From: Quercus robur
Lineage: Eukaryota > Streptophyta > Magnoliopsida > Fagales > Fagaceae
Assembly: GCF_932294415.1 (NCBI RefSeq)
Contig: NC_065543.1
Span: forward strand, 46,277,777-46,341,776
Length of the DNA: 64,000 bases
Reading direction: 5' to 3'
Both the position numbers and the translations under genes were made by a program. The notes beneath the pieces were generated by a model. It searched no databases, was not told the origin of the DNA, and saw only the letters and a list, made by a program, of their open reading frames with translations. This document shows positions 47,005 to 58,749 of the stretch, piece by piece. Each line of letters starts with the position of its first letter. The first letter of the stretch is position 1.

Positions 47005-47071
47005 CCCTCTAAAACCCAACCTCTTCTTCTTCTTCTTCACATAGACAAAGAAGAAACCTATCTCATCATCA

Positions 47072-50000
47072 ATGGTGATGGCGACCTCAACCAAAGAACC
47101 CGGACTCGAAGCTCTGAAACGCCTGAAATCTACGGAGGCGCCAGAATGGCTAACACCGAACCCGTCTCTCTCTCAAACGGCTCGCGCCGCGTCAGAGCAC
47201 CTCTTCGCTTCTCTGAAGCCCTTCACTCCGAAATCCCCATTCGAAAAGCTCTTGACCCAAGGGTTCGACGCCGAGCAGATATGGCAGCAAATCGATCTCC
47301 AATCCCATCCCCTCATGTCGACTCTGCGCCGCGAGGTGAAGCGGTTCGAGAAGAACCCGGACGAGATATCGAAGCTAAAGAAGGTTCAGAAAGTTGAGCA
47401 CAAGCGTTCTGAGGGTGTAAAGGGTGTTGTAGAAGAGGAAAGTGATGGTCTTGATGAGGGATTAAATGGGTTTGATGAGGAATTGGATGAGGATGAAGAA
47501 GAGGAAGAGGAGGAGGAGAAGGAGGAGGAAGAGAGAGAGAGTGAGGGTGAAGAGGAGGGAGAGGAAGGTAGAGAAGGTGGGATTGAAGATGGGTTTTTGA
47601 AGATAAAGGAATTGGAGGGGTTTTTGGAGGATGGTGAAGCTATGGAATATGGATTAAAGAAGAAAGGTGATGGGTTGGGTAAGAAAAGTAAGAAGAGTAA
47701 GGGAAGTGAAGAAGAAGAAGAAGAAGATGATGATGATGAAGAGGATGATGAGGTGAGTGTTTTTTTTTTTTTTTTGGTGGAGATAACATTTTGAATAATT
47801 TGGTTGGTTTCTTTTGGTTTTTAGAATTTTTGATTGATTGGGTTTAATTATGGAATTGTGGTTTTAGCCGCTTTAGAAGAATTTGATGGGTTTGAATTTG
47901 GTATGGAAAGTGCATATTTGTTAGTGTAATTTAAGTTGATTTTGATGATGTTTGTTGGGGGTTTCTAACTCATTGGCATTTTGTTCTTTTAGCTTGGAGC
48001 TTTTGGGCTTGGTGATGATGAAGACGATGATCAAAATGCGGACAAGATGGCAAGGTGCTGTTATGTTGTTTCTTTTTCGTTTCATTGTTGTCGGCTCTAA
48101 CGAACTGCTCCAATTTGTTATATTCATATTGCCATTGGTATTCTTTAGAAAAAAAAAAAAAAAAAAATAGAATTGCTAATGGGCTCTAGGTCAAATGACA
48201 CTTCCTGCTTTGATAATAATTGGATGGATGGTGAGGTTGTGTTTCAAGACCCATTGATTGCTTGAGTAACTTACCAATCAATAATTAAAAATTGCATTTT
48301 CGCTATATGGTAATATAGTTGGAATGCACAAATTCTTTGGAATAGTTCTACTTTTAAGATGATGGATGCATGAACTAATCTTTGCTTTTGAGCTATATAT
48401 CTTGTATCAATGTTGTGCATGGGAGTGTATATTTATAACTCCGATAGATTTGTTTGACATTTCCTTTTTCTGGGCTTAATCTGTGCATATGTGTATTTCA
48501 GTTATGAAGACTTTTTTGGTTCTAATAAGAAAAAGGCTTCAAAACGAAAATCAGAAGCGAATGTTCGGTCAGAAGATTTAGACATAGGTGACGAACAAGA
48601 AGATTCAGACATGGGTGATGGACAAGAAGATTCAGACATGGGTGATGAACAAGAAGATTCAGACATGGGTGATGAGCAAGAAGATGATGGGGCTTTTGAA
48701 AATAAGGTATTTTTTTTTGTTTCAAAATATATGTGCACATTGTTTAGTAGTAGTAAAATTTCATTCATTGCTAGCAGGAATTTTAGTTGAAACACATCTG
48801 ATCTTGATTTTCTTATTTATAGAAGCAAGAGACTCTTTCTACCCATGAAAAAGAACTTCAGAAGCTTCGATCTCAAATAGAGCTGATGGAAAAGGAAGAC
48901 CTTGAGCAACAAGATTGGACCATGCAGGGAGAGGTAATATTATGTCTAAAATTATAGTGTTAAATCAAATTTGCTTGGATCATAATTGAAGCAGATGTTG
49001 ATTTGATTCAAGTGAATGTATCTAAATGTGGATTAAATATCTTGGCAACAGGTAACTGCTGAAAAAAGGCCAGTGAACAGTGCATTAGAAGTTGATCTGG
49101 AATTTGATCACAATGTGAGGCCTGCCCCTGTGATCACTGAGGAGGTTACAGTAGCACTTGAAGAAATCATAAAGGAACGGATCCTTAAGGTAGACTCCAT
49201 TTGTTTAGCAGATATTAGTTGGAATGCTATCAGGTCATTGATTATAGTTGGACTTCACTATGATGTCATCAAATTATTCTTCTATTTGTGCACTAGATAA
49301 GAATGGTTATACGCTTACCAAGAAAAAAAAAGAAAAGTATTGCCTTCTGTTTTATTTGACATTACACATGCTGCATTAGTCATTGTGACTTTGATGTCTC
49401 TCCATTACTAATCAGCAACAATATTGCTATGATGTTTGTAGGGACAGTATGATGATGTGCAAAAGGCTCCTAGGTTGCCGTCTGTGGCTCCGAGAGAAAT
49501 CAAAGAGTTGGTAAACATTTTATACTGAAATACTGAAATAAATTCATTCTAAGTGTTATGATGATAGAAATTTACTTATTCAGCACTTTCCTTGTTAAAT
49601 ATGCAGGATGAGAATAAAAGCAAGAAGGGTCTTGCTGAAGTTTATGAGGTTTGTATTTCTGACATGATTCATTATGGGATTTACTCTTCATGTCCTGCTC
49701 TCCCCTTATTTTTCCCGGAATTTATGGTTTTGTACACTGGATCTGTATTTTTTGGGGGACCTTTAGTAATGAAGTTTATAATACAGTTTATTCTTCCTCT
49801 GTTACTTAAATTAGCAATATTTAACGACATTTTATTTATTTCAATTATTTGCAGGAAGAATATGTTCAGCAGACAAATCTGAATTCTGCCCCTTTGTCAT
49901 TCAAGGATGAACAGAAGAAAGAGGTGCAAGTTTTCGTTGTTACTTAAATATTCATTGCATTCCTGATTATTTCTTCTTTGTAATCTTCATATCTTTAGTG

Positions 50001-52483
50001 TCCTTATGGTGCTGTATAGGACTTCAGAACTTCCCATTTGACAGTCTGTTGTTTGCTCCTTCCACCTAGACTTTTGAAGATATTGTATATGCTCAACCTT
50101 TTTGGCATTATCTTTGAGCAGGCTAGCATGTTGTTCAAGAAACTTTGCTTAAAGCTGGATGCTCTTTCTCATTTCCACTTTGCTCCAAAACCTGTATGCT
50201 TTTCAATCTCAATCATCTTGGTGAACATCTAATTTTAGGCAATATGTGGTGAACGTTTTGTGTCCTTGTCTTTATTGGTTGTGTGTTGATTTGGACAGGT
50301 TATAGAGGACATGTCTATACAAGCGAATGTCCCAGCTCTAGCAATGGAAGAGGTAAAGAGTTTGTATATATTCATTTCAAAATTTTATCTGCTCCATATT
50401 TAGCAAGCGAGTAAATTATGTGGTCTGCCTTCCATGGACAAATTTCCCTTTTTTTTTTAATGAATTGATTATAAATGAAAATGTCTTCCATGTGCAGATT
50501 GCACCTGTGGCTGTCTCAGATGCAGCTATGCTGGCTCCTGAGGAAGTTTTTACTGGCAAAGGTGACATTAAGGAAGAAACTGAGCTTACACAGGCAGAAA
50601 GGAAGAGGAGGAGAGCTAATAAGAAGAGGAAATTCAAAGGTAAGCTTGGGTACCTAGGTTCTTTCATTGTATTTGAAATGCTAATTTTCATTCTTTTTCA
50701 AATCGCAATTCTAATTTTAATTTTCCAAATTTTAATATTCTTTAAACCACCAAATTCAAGGAATAAATCTTTGGTATAAAGGCTGAGATTCCTCTGTAGG
50801 ATAAGCTAATTGAAGGGATATCGATGACAAGGAGTGACAGAATTGAACAAAGTCAACACTTTACCTCTCAATGGTCTTTGTACGCCTCAAGCATCAAGCT
50901 GGCCTGGTCCCTAATCAACTTGGTCAGAGTCACAAACATTTCCAACTCCACCATCTTCCACCTCTCCTCCAATTGCACCCTCTTCTCTTTATCAATCAAT
51001 TCAAGTCCTCTCTTTATCAAACTCTCCTCCAACATCACATTCTTATCAAACCTTAACATCCCATTCAAACATCTCCCCGAAACCCCAGCAGCAGAAGCAT
51101 CAGCATCAGCATCAGCAGAGCCCCAAATTTTCTTCGACAATTCGTATGTCTTTCTATCATGGGGTTTCGAAAAGGTTGGGTCTTTACCAAACTCATGGAA
51201 CCCAAACTGACTCTGGTAAAAGCCAAGATCCTCTGCCACCAAGAAGCGTCCAAACAGTGAAGCGGAAACGACGCCGTCGAAGCGGGTCAAGAAGAAAGAC
51301 CCGGAACTGAAATCCCAAGGCGGCAGCGGTGGTGGTAGGGAAGAGAAGAAGCTTTTTCCAGAGGCTGTGGAGCGATGATAATGAAATAGAATTACTGGAA
51401 GGGATGGTGAATTACAGAGCTATAAACGACGCTAATCCTGCCGAAGATGTTGCCGCGTATGTTAAGAAGAGTCTCCACGTGGAAGTTATGAAGGCCCAAC
51501 TGGTGGATAAGATGAAAAGGTTAAGGAAGAAGTACTGCAATATGGCTGGGTGAGGAAAGAAAGGTAAAGACCCAACCTTTTCGAAACCCCATGATAGAAA
51601 GACATGTGAATTGTCGAAGAAAATTTGGGGCTCTGCTGATGCTGATGCCTCTGCCGCTGGGGTTTCGGGGAGATGTTTGAATGGGATGTTAAGGTTTGAT
51701 AAGAATGTGACGTTGGAGTAGAGTTTGATAAAGAGAGGACTTGAATTTATTGATAAAGAGAAGAGGGTGCAATTGGAGGAGAGGTGGAAGATGGTGGAGT
51801 TGGAAATGTTTGTGATTCTGACCAAGTTGATTAGGGACCAGGCCAGCTTGATGCTTGAGGCGTACAAAGACCATTGAGAGGTAAAGTGCTGACTTTGTTC
51901 AATTATGTCACTCCTTGTCATCAATATCCCTTCAATTAGCTTATTCTACAGAGGAATCTCAGCCTTTATACCAAAGATTTATTCCTTGATTTTGGTGGTT
52001 TAAAGAGTATTAAAATTTGGAATATTAGAATTAGAAATGCGATTTGAGCTAGAGCTCATTGACAATAATTTACTTAGAAATGGGCATATAAATTATGAAA
52101 CATAAAGGCAAAGACTTGATAAGATTAACAGAACAGTTTGGCTAGCGAAAATTGCCAGTATAAAGGCTAGTGAGAGAGTCCAAGACAGCTTTTTTTAAAA
52201 AAAATTATACTTGGGGAGGGTGAGTTTGTGATTCATGAGGTCAAGATCTACTTTATGCATTTAAAACTTAAAAAGAGGAGTAAATTATTGATTTTGAGAT
52301 ACATGGTTGCAGCTGAGGCAGCTAAACGGACTGCAAAGAAGCCACGAGACAGCACATCCCTAAACCATGATCATGGTAATGTTTGTTTTTTCTTTGACTT
52401 GATTACACCTATCATTAAGGGAATTAATCGAATACTGTTCCTCATGGTAAGACTTTCTTAAAATGGCAGGCAAAGAAGAATGA
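47072..52483 (+). CDS. MPP10: U3 snoRNP protein MPP10 (SSU processome)
   Basis: Thirteen exons join in frame: 47072-47752, 47993-48054, 48502-48706, 48823-48933, 49052-49189, 49442-49510, 49607-49648, 49855-49923, 50122-50193, 50299-50352, 50498-50639, 52313-52375 and 52470-52483, giving 573 residues. Family marks are the N-terminal [21 protein letters not shown], acidic tracts at about 139-227, YEDFFG at 249-254, [54 protein letters not shown] and the basic [17 protein letters not shown]10 with IMP3 and IMP4 joins the U3 snoRNP in the nucleolus and is needed for 18S rRNA maturation. Two ATGs (codons 1 and 3) are possible starts. The last two exons are small; the final GKEE ending is the least certain part. 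Intron 11 (50640-52312) is enlarged by a GeBP-derived inverted repeat. Exon 3 carries a 27-bp repeat. Confidence 0.93.
48572..48690 (+). repeat. 27-bp coding minisatellite in MPP10 exon 3
   Basis: A 27-bp unit encoding EQEDSDMGD (variants IGD, GQED) repeats about four times, the full units starting at 48593, 48620 and 48647. It adds acidic residues to the disordered linker after the DFFG motif. Being a multiple of three it changes length without shifting frame, so allelic length variation would be tolerated. Confidence 0.85.
50698..51188 (-). pseudogene. Inverted arm: antisense copy of a GeBP/STOREKEEPER-like C-terminus
   Basis: Read on the minus strand this arm encodes [20 protein letters not shown], then [15 protein letters not shown], then the coiled [20 protein letters not shown] and ends LMLEAYKDH-stop at 50868-50870, followed by what looks like the 3' UTR of the source gene. 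FSKPHD-type ELSKKIWG is typical of the DUF573 (GeBP/STKL) transcription-factor family. The frame is open through the arm. It pairs with the sense arm at 51563-52047 at about 96% identity. It lies in MPP10 intron 11, antisense to its own right-hand copy. Confidence 0.85.
51195..51877 (+). pseudogene. GeBP/STOREKEEPER-like (DUF573) gene copy, broken, in MPP10 intron 11
   Basis: In plus orientation the order is a basic linker ([15 protein letters not shown]), the DUF573 DNA-binding region [20 protein letters not shown]...[20 protein letters not shown], then [20 protein letters not shown] and the C-terminal coiled part ending EAYKDH-stop at 51875-51877. GeBP-family proteins are plant transcription regulators acting in trichome development and cytokinin responses. 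This copy lacks the usual N-terminal half, shifts frame just before FFQRLW (near 51350), and has in-frame stops after KKYCNMAG (51554) and within the C-terminal part (about 51719). It is a pseudogene, probably brought in as an intronless copy. Confidence 0.85.
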
Positions 52484-54640
52484 TGAGATTTTGCATATGA
52501 TTAAGATATGCAATGGTCTCCTTACAAGCCTTCCTCCGTAAATTATGGTTTCAACTCAAGGACAAGTAAGAGGAGTGAGAGGCAGAGAAAAGAGGAAGGG
52601 TGGTGCCTTTACCCCAAAGATCTCGTTTGTTCAGCCTTATGCTTCTGACTTCTGGTGAGTGTGTAAAGAAACCCGTACGGAAGAGGATGAAAAGGATTGA
52701 AGCATCATATCCATCAATGGAATGTCAGTTCATTGTTATTTATTAGAATTCTGGTTTGATGGAAAGTTTTTGTTATGTAATTAGTCTCTAGTGATTTTGT
52801 TACCCTGGGTTTCACAGATCCTATTGAACAGTATACTAGTTTGTGTCGGTTATATTCTTTTGTTCAGCTTATATGTTTTCCGTAAGGGATTCCATTTTGC
52901 TCTAGGGATTCCATTTGTTTTTAGCATCAGTTGGGCACGACTGGATGAATAGAGATTGCTTTGATGCTTACTACATACTCTTATAATTAGTTTCAAATTT
53001 GTCAAATCCAACAAAAAGCTGTTTCAATTTGAGAATTAGCTGCTCATAATGTTTCTTAGTAACATGCAAGTCATGGCAATTTAAGAGTTGGGACTGCAAG
53101 TATATATGCCCCTCCTAAAGAACCCTTGCAATATTAACTGTAATTTTTATATTGAAAAATGGAACCGATGGATGATAAATCAAGTTGGGTTTGAATTCAT
53201 CAAGTTAAATCTGACTTTTCTCTCTAAAAATACAGTTAATAGTCTTAAGTTGTTCAAGGAGAACCTGAGAAAAATGTTTACCTATATCCCAATTATGACC
53301 AATTGACTAGATTTTATGTTGACAGCAAAGTTTCTGGATCAGATAGAAAATAATCAAATATTGATAGACCCATTCGATTAGAAATTTATTACAATACATC
53401 CAGATTGAAGAAATAGAGCATGTCTTCCAAAATCAGCATAAGAAACGATTTGAAAACTCCACCAATAGAATGTGTTGTCAATGTGCGTCCTTTAAAGCTG
53501 AGCCATAACCAATGAAAGTGGCTTCATTCTAATACATCATCGCATGGAAAATTGGAGTCTCAGTTTCAGTCATCAATGTTTCATTAGCCATCTATGTTTT
53601 TTAACTGCGTATGAATCTTTGTGTTTTAGTTGGCATGGACTGGAATTGTCCTCTCCATTTGGATTTTACAAGCGCAGCATATACAATATACCAATCTCAT
53701 AACCAGCTAATGAAATAAGAGAGGAGTATTATATATATACATAATCAGCTTCCAAAAGAATAACATACACAAGAATTAACCATGTCATTCGTGTCTTCAT
53801 TTCAAAATTATGAAGAGGAAGTGCCTATGATCCTTCATGCAGGTTCTCAGGTATTAGTTTCTCAGCAGATATGGATTACCATAATCGCGTCAAAGAGGAT
53901 CTTTACAACTGACCACCCTACCCTGTTTTCTCATAAAGAAAATCGAAAAAAATGGTGATAAGCTTACCATCAACTCTGCCCAACAAATCCCACCATTTTG
54001 GGCACCTTCATGCATTGATGGGAGCTATTAGTACTGGTTCTTACTTCTCTTAAATATGTGTAGGCGGCCCTCGTAGGTTACTTAAAGGTTAAGCCCCCAG
54101 CAAACCACTTCATTGAAGATTTCCTTTCATATATTGCTAATTTACACTCAGAAAATCTAGACAAAAATGAAAAAAGTATTTAAAAAGACACATTAGAAGA
54201 AGGGCTTGTTATTGCCACCCAAGAAGCATTTAAACCATGTCTTTGCCTAACCCAAACACCTTTTTGGTCTCCCACAAGTTACATTTCTTGCAAGCATTAA
54301 GATATATAAATGAATAGCTAATAAGAAAACAGAGAAACCAAAATGTTGATTTGCCTATTGATTGGGTATATGACATAGAGAACATCATCACCAACAAAAA
54401 TGGCATATGATCTCAAAGATCAACCTAAAGGAAATTCTATTCAGCCAAAAAAATGCTCTCAAGCAACCAAGCTTTTGAGTGTTATTCTCAGTCTCACTAT
54501 TGAAGGGAAGCACTGAAAATGAAAATTAGATACAAGAGATCAACATTAGATCTCTTTTGGGGGCTAGCCCACATGTCTTACTTTTGATCCCTCCACCTTC
54601 CATGGAAAATTCTAGATTGGGCCCTCCAAATTATTTTGTT
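52484..54640. other. 3' region of MPP10 and intergenic stretch
   Basis: Sequence from 52484 to about 52800 is the probable MPP10 3' UTR. The remainder up to the stop of the convergent Tim17-type gene shows no gene. Short open stretches at 53088-53306 resemble no family I know. Confidence 0.5.
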
Positions 54641-57600
54641 TTATTCATTCAAATTTCCCTCGAGCCTCTCTATAGCTGCACCAACACCACTCCTTGATTC
54701 TGAACTAGGATTAGCTGCCATATTTCCTTCATTTGCTTTCTCTATAAGCTTCAGCTGAAGCCAACCTGTCACAAAACACTTTTTTTTTTTACTTGCAAGT
54801 TCTATACTTTCTGTTGAACTCATGCTATCAATTTTTCATCATTGTAATTTAGAGCTTCAAGTTATTCTGTCCAACTTAAATAATGTAATTTTAACACTGG
54901 CACTCACATGACTGGGCATATAGCTAAAGTGAGGTTAGGCAACTAAGATCCCTTTTAAGAGATAACAATTATTGTTATTAAAATGACTCCAATGTACTTT
55001 AACTGTTATATATATATATATATAGCCACCAGCATTTCTCTAAATAACTTTAAGGTTGTCTTGGTCATTGTGAATGAAGACTGGGGCTATAGGCTACTCT
55101 AGCAGCTTGAGTTCAAAAATTATGTGAAAGACAGTATAGTGATTGTACTGATTTGATATCCATCAGATAGCCAAATAGCCACAACATTTTCATTTATCGT
55201 TATATTAGTAGTTTTAATTGAAGGATCTGTAATTACATATAAGGATCGAATATATTACCAAGAGGGAAACATATTGCCGCTCCCAAAATGGAACCCAGCG
55301 CAACATTCCTTGCACGCCATTGGAGTGATCCTGGCACTAATATGTGAAATAGATGGAGAAGTTAATTACAGAGTATACAACAATTCATCAACCTCTTTAA
55401 GATATTTAAGGAATTAAACTTCAAAATAACGAAATAATAGACAGCAAAACTTGGAGAATATTTGAGGAACTATAAAGTGACTACATATAAATTTTCTAAA
55501 CCAAAATGACAGGATCAGTTGGTGAGAACATCAGATGCAAGAGTTTATGAATCTTACTAATTAGACCAAATGTTGCAGCAGTGGCTGAACCAGCAGCAGC
55601 AACATTGAAAACATCATGCACACCTCGTTTCTCTGCAAGCAGATTCTGTAAACTGTAAAATGCGGCAGTGAACATTCCAAGGCGTACTCCACCAATTATG
55701 GAGCCACGAGCAACTCGTACAAATCTTTTTTCCATTGCATCTCTCACTAGTCGATGCTGCTCACGTTTATCTGCAGTGCTCCCTAGCTTCAACATTACCT
55801 CTGCATCCTTGCTCTGCCAAAACGATGCAAAGTCCTCACAAGTCTCATCAAATATGATTGAAATATGTCTTAGAAAAAATGAAAACCATTTGGATGAAAA
55901 GTAAAGTTCATTGTCTCAAAACATACAATATCCGAAAAGTAGTAGCAAATTATAGGGAAGATTAAACTGTTAAACCCAGAAACCAGTACCATTTTCCATG
56001 GATTTGCGTATTTCTTTTCTTTCTCTCATCTTTTGGTTGGACTTCTCCTTCTTTCTTCTTTTTTTTTATTTTTTTTTTTTTTATTTATTTGTGGGGGATG
56101 GGGGGGTGTTGAAGAGGGGCGGAGTTTAAGGAAGTAATTCATAAGTGAATGACTTCCAACAAAAGATGGTGCAAAGTAGAAAATGCATACGGAGTACTAA
56201 TTGCAAAATAAAGACCCCCCCCCCCCCTCCCAATGCTATAAATAAACCACATATATACTATTTATTAGGAAAAATTGGTCCAGCCTCTTGCATTTTTAAG
56301 CTTATACATAAATGAAAGCCATTACTTTCCACCTTGCCTACAACTGATCCACCATAAAACCAAGCATGTTTTTCCAATTCCAATTATGAGAGTATAATCC
56401 ACAGGCATAACACGCACCATTGGCTAGTATGGTTGTAGCAGAGGGTACAAAGATGCCAAACACATCTGTACCAATTTATATTTTGCAATAAGGTACAAAT
56501 TGTTAATCTCTCATAACTTTTAGCAGTTTACATAGTTATCTCGATAAGGAAATATGAAAATCTGTTCCCTTTTCCTACCAACTCTTGTCTTCATACTTGG
56601 CAAATTAATCATGTATGAGCAGGATAGAGAAAGACTTTTAGATGGTTCAGTTGATCAAACATGCTCAGTTATTACAAAAATGCACTCTTAGCAGTTTTTT
56701 TAGTACAAACTTACAACAGAAGCAGATGCCTCCCTACTGCCTCCATATAACAAGCCTGCAAACACTCCAACAACAGTTGCTGTGCCCCAATTGACAGTTC
56801 CAGCCATCCTTGGAGTATACTGATCAGGGAGAAGATGAGATTAGCCTTTCGATATTTGAAAGATTCAATGATTCCATAAATAGCGTTGTTTATGTATCGT
56901 CGAGGCATACATATAAAATCAAAGAACACAGAAAGATAGAGAATCCCCACAGTTTTTACTCCCCTAGATATGACTGATGTAGAACAATCAATTCTAACCA
57001 AACAAATTAACAAGTTTTTATATATATATATATCAGAAAAAGGAAACACCCAAGTATACAGGAAACATATTTTGGGGTGAAACAATCAGTTAGAAAAGTT
57101 GCATAAATCTAATAAATCAACAATAGAAAATGAAGAAAGATTCCTCAAGGCAGTTAGCCAGTCCAATAAAATTCGGAAAAAGAATAACTTGAGATCAGGC
57201 ATAGAATGCTTGGTATCTTCAAACCAAACAAATTAACAAGTAAAACAGTATGCTAGCGAATTTACATTTAAAGAGACTTTGAAAACCTCTATTATTGGAA
57301 TGGTATGAAACTCAACAAATTCAGTTGAAAAATAACCTCAACAACAAATATCGAACGATCAAATCTCCTGACCCCCTTAGGCTATATGAAAAGGACAGCA
57401 TCTTAATTCAAGTCTTGTTCAATAACAAAAATGTGATCTTTATAGAATTTAAATTTCTTTTCTGCCTTCAACTAATTCCTGGGCATTTTGTTAAAGCACA
57501 ATTTTCCCCCATTCAATTCTAGTCCAAAATTACATGCAGACACCAGCTAATGGAGGATAGTGAATGACCCAGATCACAAATCGATACAGAAAGCTTTCCA

Positions 57601-57932
57601 AAACTATAAAGTTGCAAAATTTATGAGATATCCGAAACAAAAGTAACCAAAGTTGAGCTAAAGAGACTAGCACAAATTATCAAACTTAATCTACAAATTG
57701 AACACCAAGAAGAAAAACAACAGCAACAGTATCGAAAAAAAGCAAATTTGCAAACAAAGCAACAGAGAGCTGAGGTATTTAAGTTCAAAACTTGAGTTAG
57801 AAATCAAGATTTTCACAGATAGCAGGGTTTAATCGAGGGTTTAAGCACTGACCATTCAGAATTTCAAGTTTAGCAGAAAAATGAGATTCTTACATTTGAG
57901 ACAGTTTCTTCAGATTTTTCAGGAGCTTCCAT
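54641..57932 (-). CDS. Tim17/Tim22/Tim23-family (PRAT) membrane protein
   Basis: Five exons on the minus strand join in frame: 57932-57894, 56819-56715, 55813-55558, 55336-55259 and 54765-54641, giving 200 residues from MEAPEKSEETVSN. All introns are GT-AG. Hydrophobic, glycine-rich segments lie at about 22-40 (TATVVGVFAGLLYGG), 83-107 (RGSIIGGVRLGMFTAAFY), 115-133 and 143-160 (NVALGSILGAAICFPLG), the four-span layout of this family. The text LLAEKRGVHDVFNVAAAGSA matches the conserved region with its basic residues between spans. Members act in protein or amino-acid transport across mitochondrial and plastid membranes; which organelle and role apply here cannot be decided. The C-terminal tail 161-200 is polar. 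The gene converges with MPP10, with the stops about 2.2 kb apart. Confidence 0.9.
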
Positions 57933-58203
57933 GATCAAAAAGATGCTTTCCACACAAATTCTACAAGTGGGGTTCTTATTTAAGGACCCAACAAAACTGT
58001 TTGGTAGCCGAGAAACAAGAGGAAAATAAAATAGACCCAACAATGGAAAGATGGAAATGATCAAAGTTTTGAGTTTTCCCTCATTTTCTTTGTAACCAAA
58101 CAGGAAGCTATTGATGGACGATGACCGTGAGAGAGGGTGTTACACGGTGTTCAATACTGTACCGCCACTGCGGTTCTCTCGGTGAGGTGGCACGGTGGGG
58201 TTC

Positions 58204-58247
<44 letters not shown>

Positions 58248-58300
58248 ATTTGGCAAAAATACCTTTTTAATGCTTATTTTTGTCATGTTTTCTATTGGGG
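57933..58300 (-). promoter_or_regulatory. Upstream region of the Tim17-type gene
   Basis: The region lies directly upstream of the ATG at 57932 on the minus strand. A GC-richer patch at about 58130-58200 (GGTGAGGTGGCACGGTGGGG) and a (TA)n/T run at 58209-58245 lie beyond it. No TATA box was assigned. Confidence 0.35.
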
Positions 58301-58306
58301 GAAAGG

Positions 58307-58418
58307 CTTGTCACCGGTGAAAATTTTCGTTGGACATAACAGGATTTGGACACATGTCCAAGAGTGGATATGTGTCCGCAATCTAATATGTCCAATGAAA
58401 ACTTTCACCGGACACAAG
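58307..58418. repeat. Compact hairpin with about 50-bp arms
   Basis: The left arm starts CTTGTCACCGGTGAAAATTT and the right arm, inverted, reads CTTGTGTCCGGTGAAAGTTT. Pairing continues through GTTGGACATA / ATTGGACATA and GGACACATGTCC / GGACACATATCC. The loop is very short. It could be a tiny MITE or a precursor-like fold such as a young miRNA gene. No target duplication was resolved. Confidence 0.7.
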
Positions 58419-58675
58419 TCAGACCAATTGGTCCTAAATTTAGGTTTTCATTTGGCTCTTTATATTTTTAAGCTTTTTGCCATTTTGGTTTATGTGGTCA
58501 TCTGATTTATGGATTTATGAAAAACTCCTACGTAACTGGCAAACTCATATGTAATCTACGATAAAATTTTAAAGAATATACGTTTTTTTTTGTAAGTGAG
58601 ATGACGATGTAGACCAATATGACAGCAAATATAAGAATGTAACAACCAAATTATACCATACTAAGGAAGACTGTC

Positions 58676-58746
58676 ATTGTGGGTGATGAGAGAGATCGTT
58701 TTCAATTCAGAATTGAGAATCAAATTAGAAATGTTTGTGGGTGATG
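58676..58746. repeat. Direct repeat, copy 1 (partner at 61.17 kb)
   Basis: Matching blocks in the same order in both copies are TGTG(G/A)(G/T)TGATGAGAGAG, TT(C/T)(A/T)ATTCAGAA and AAA(T/C)TAGAAATG followed by TGTGGG. The two copies bracket the Hsp70 fragment and the unknown two-exon fragment, suggesting an older duplication of the locus. Confidence 0.55.
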
Positions 58747-58749
58747 ACA

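Larger units (their letters stand above)
50698..52047. repeat. Long inverted repeat (hairpin) of GeBP sequence inside MPP10 intron 11
   Basis: The left arm 50698-51188 (491 bp) and right arm 51563-52047 (485 bp) are inverted copies. By-eye alignment finds about 17 substitutions and one 6-bp indel, roughly 96% identity. The 374-bp loop holds the DUF573 domain. The arms include both coding C-terminus and flanking 3' sequence of the source. A transcript through MPP10 in either direction could fold into a near-perfect duplex of about 490 bp. The single gene-sense copy plus an upstream inverted partial copy is the layout known from plant inverted-repeat siRNA loci. Confidence 0.9.

Noticed and set aside
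51412-51924. 170-codon minus-strand frame
   Set aside because: It is the antisense of the GeBP sense arm. The peptide is pyrimidine-rich shadow sequence, and the plus strand gives the recognisable family text.
53088-53306. 72-codon plus-strand frame
   Set aside because: No family similarity, no splice context, and AT-rich composition like its surroundings.
58676-58746. Box C/D snoRNA (TGATGA motif)
   Set aside because: No matching D box with terminal stem is present at the expected distance in either copy.
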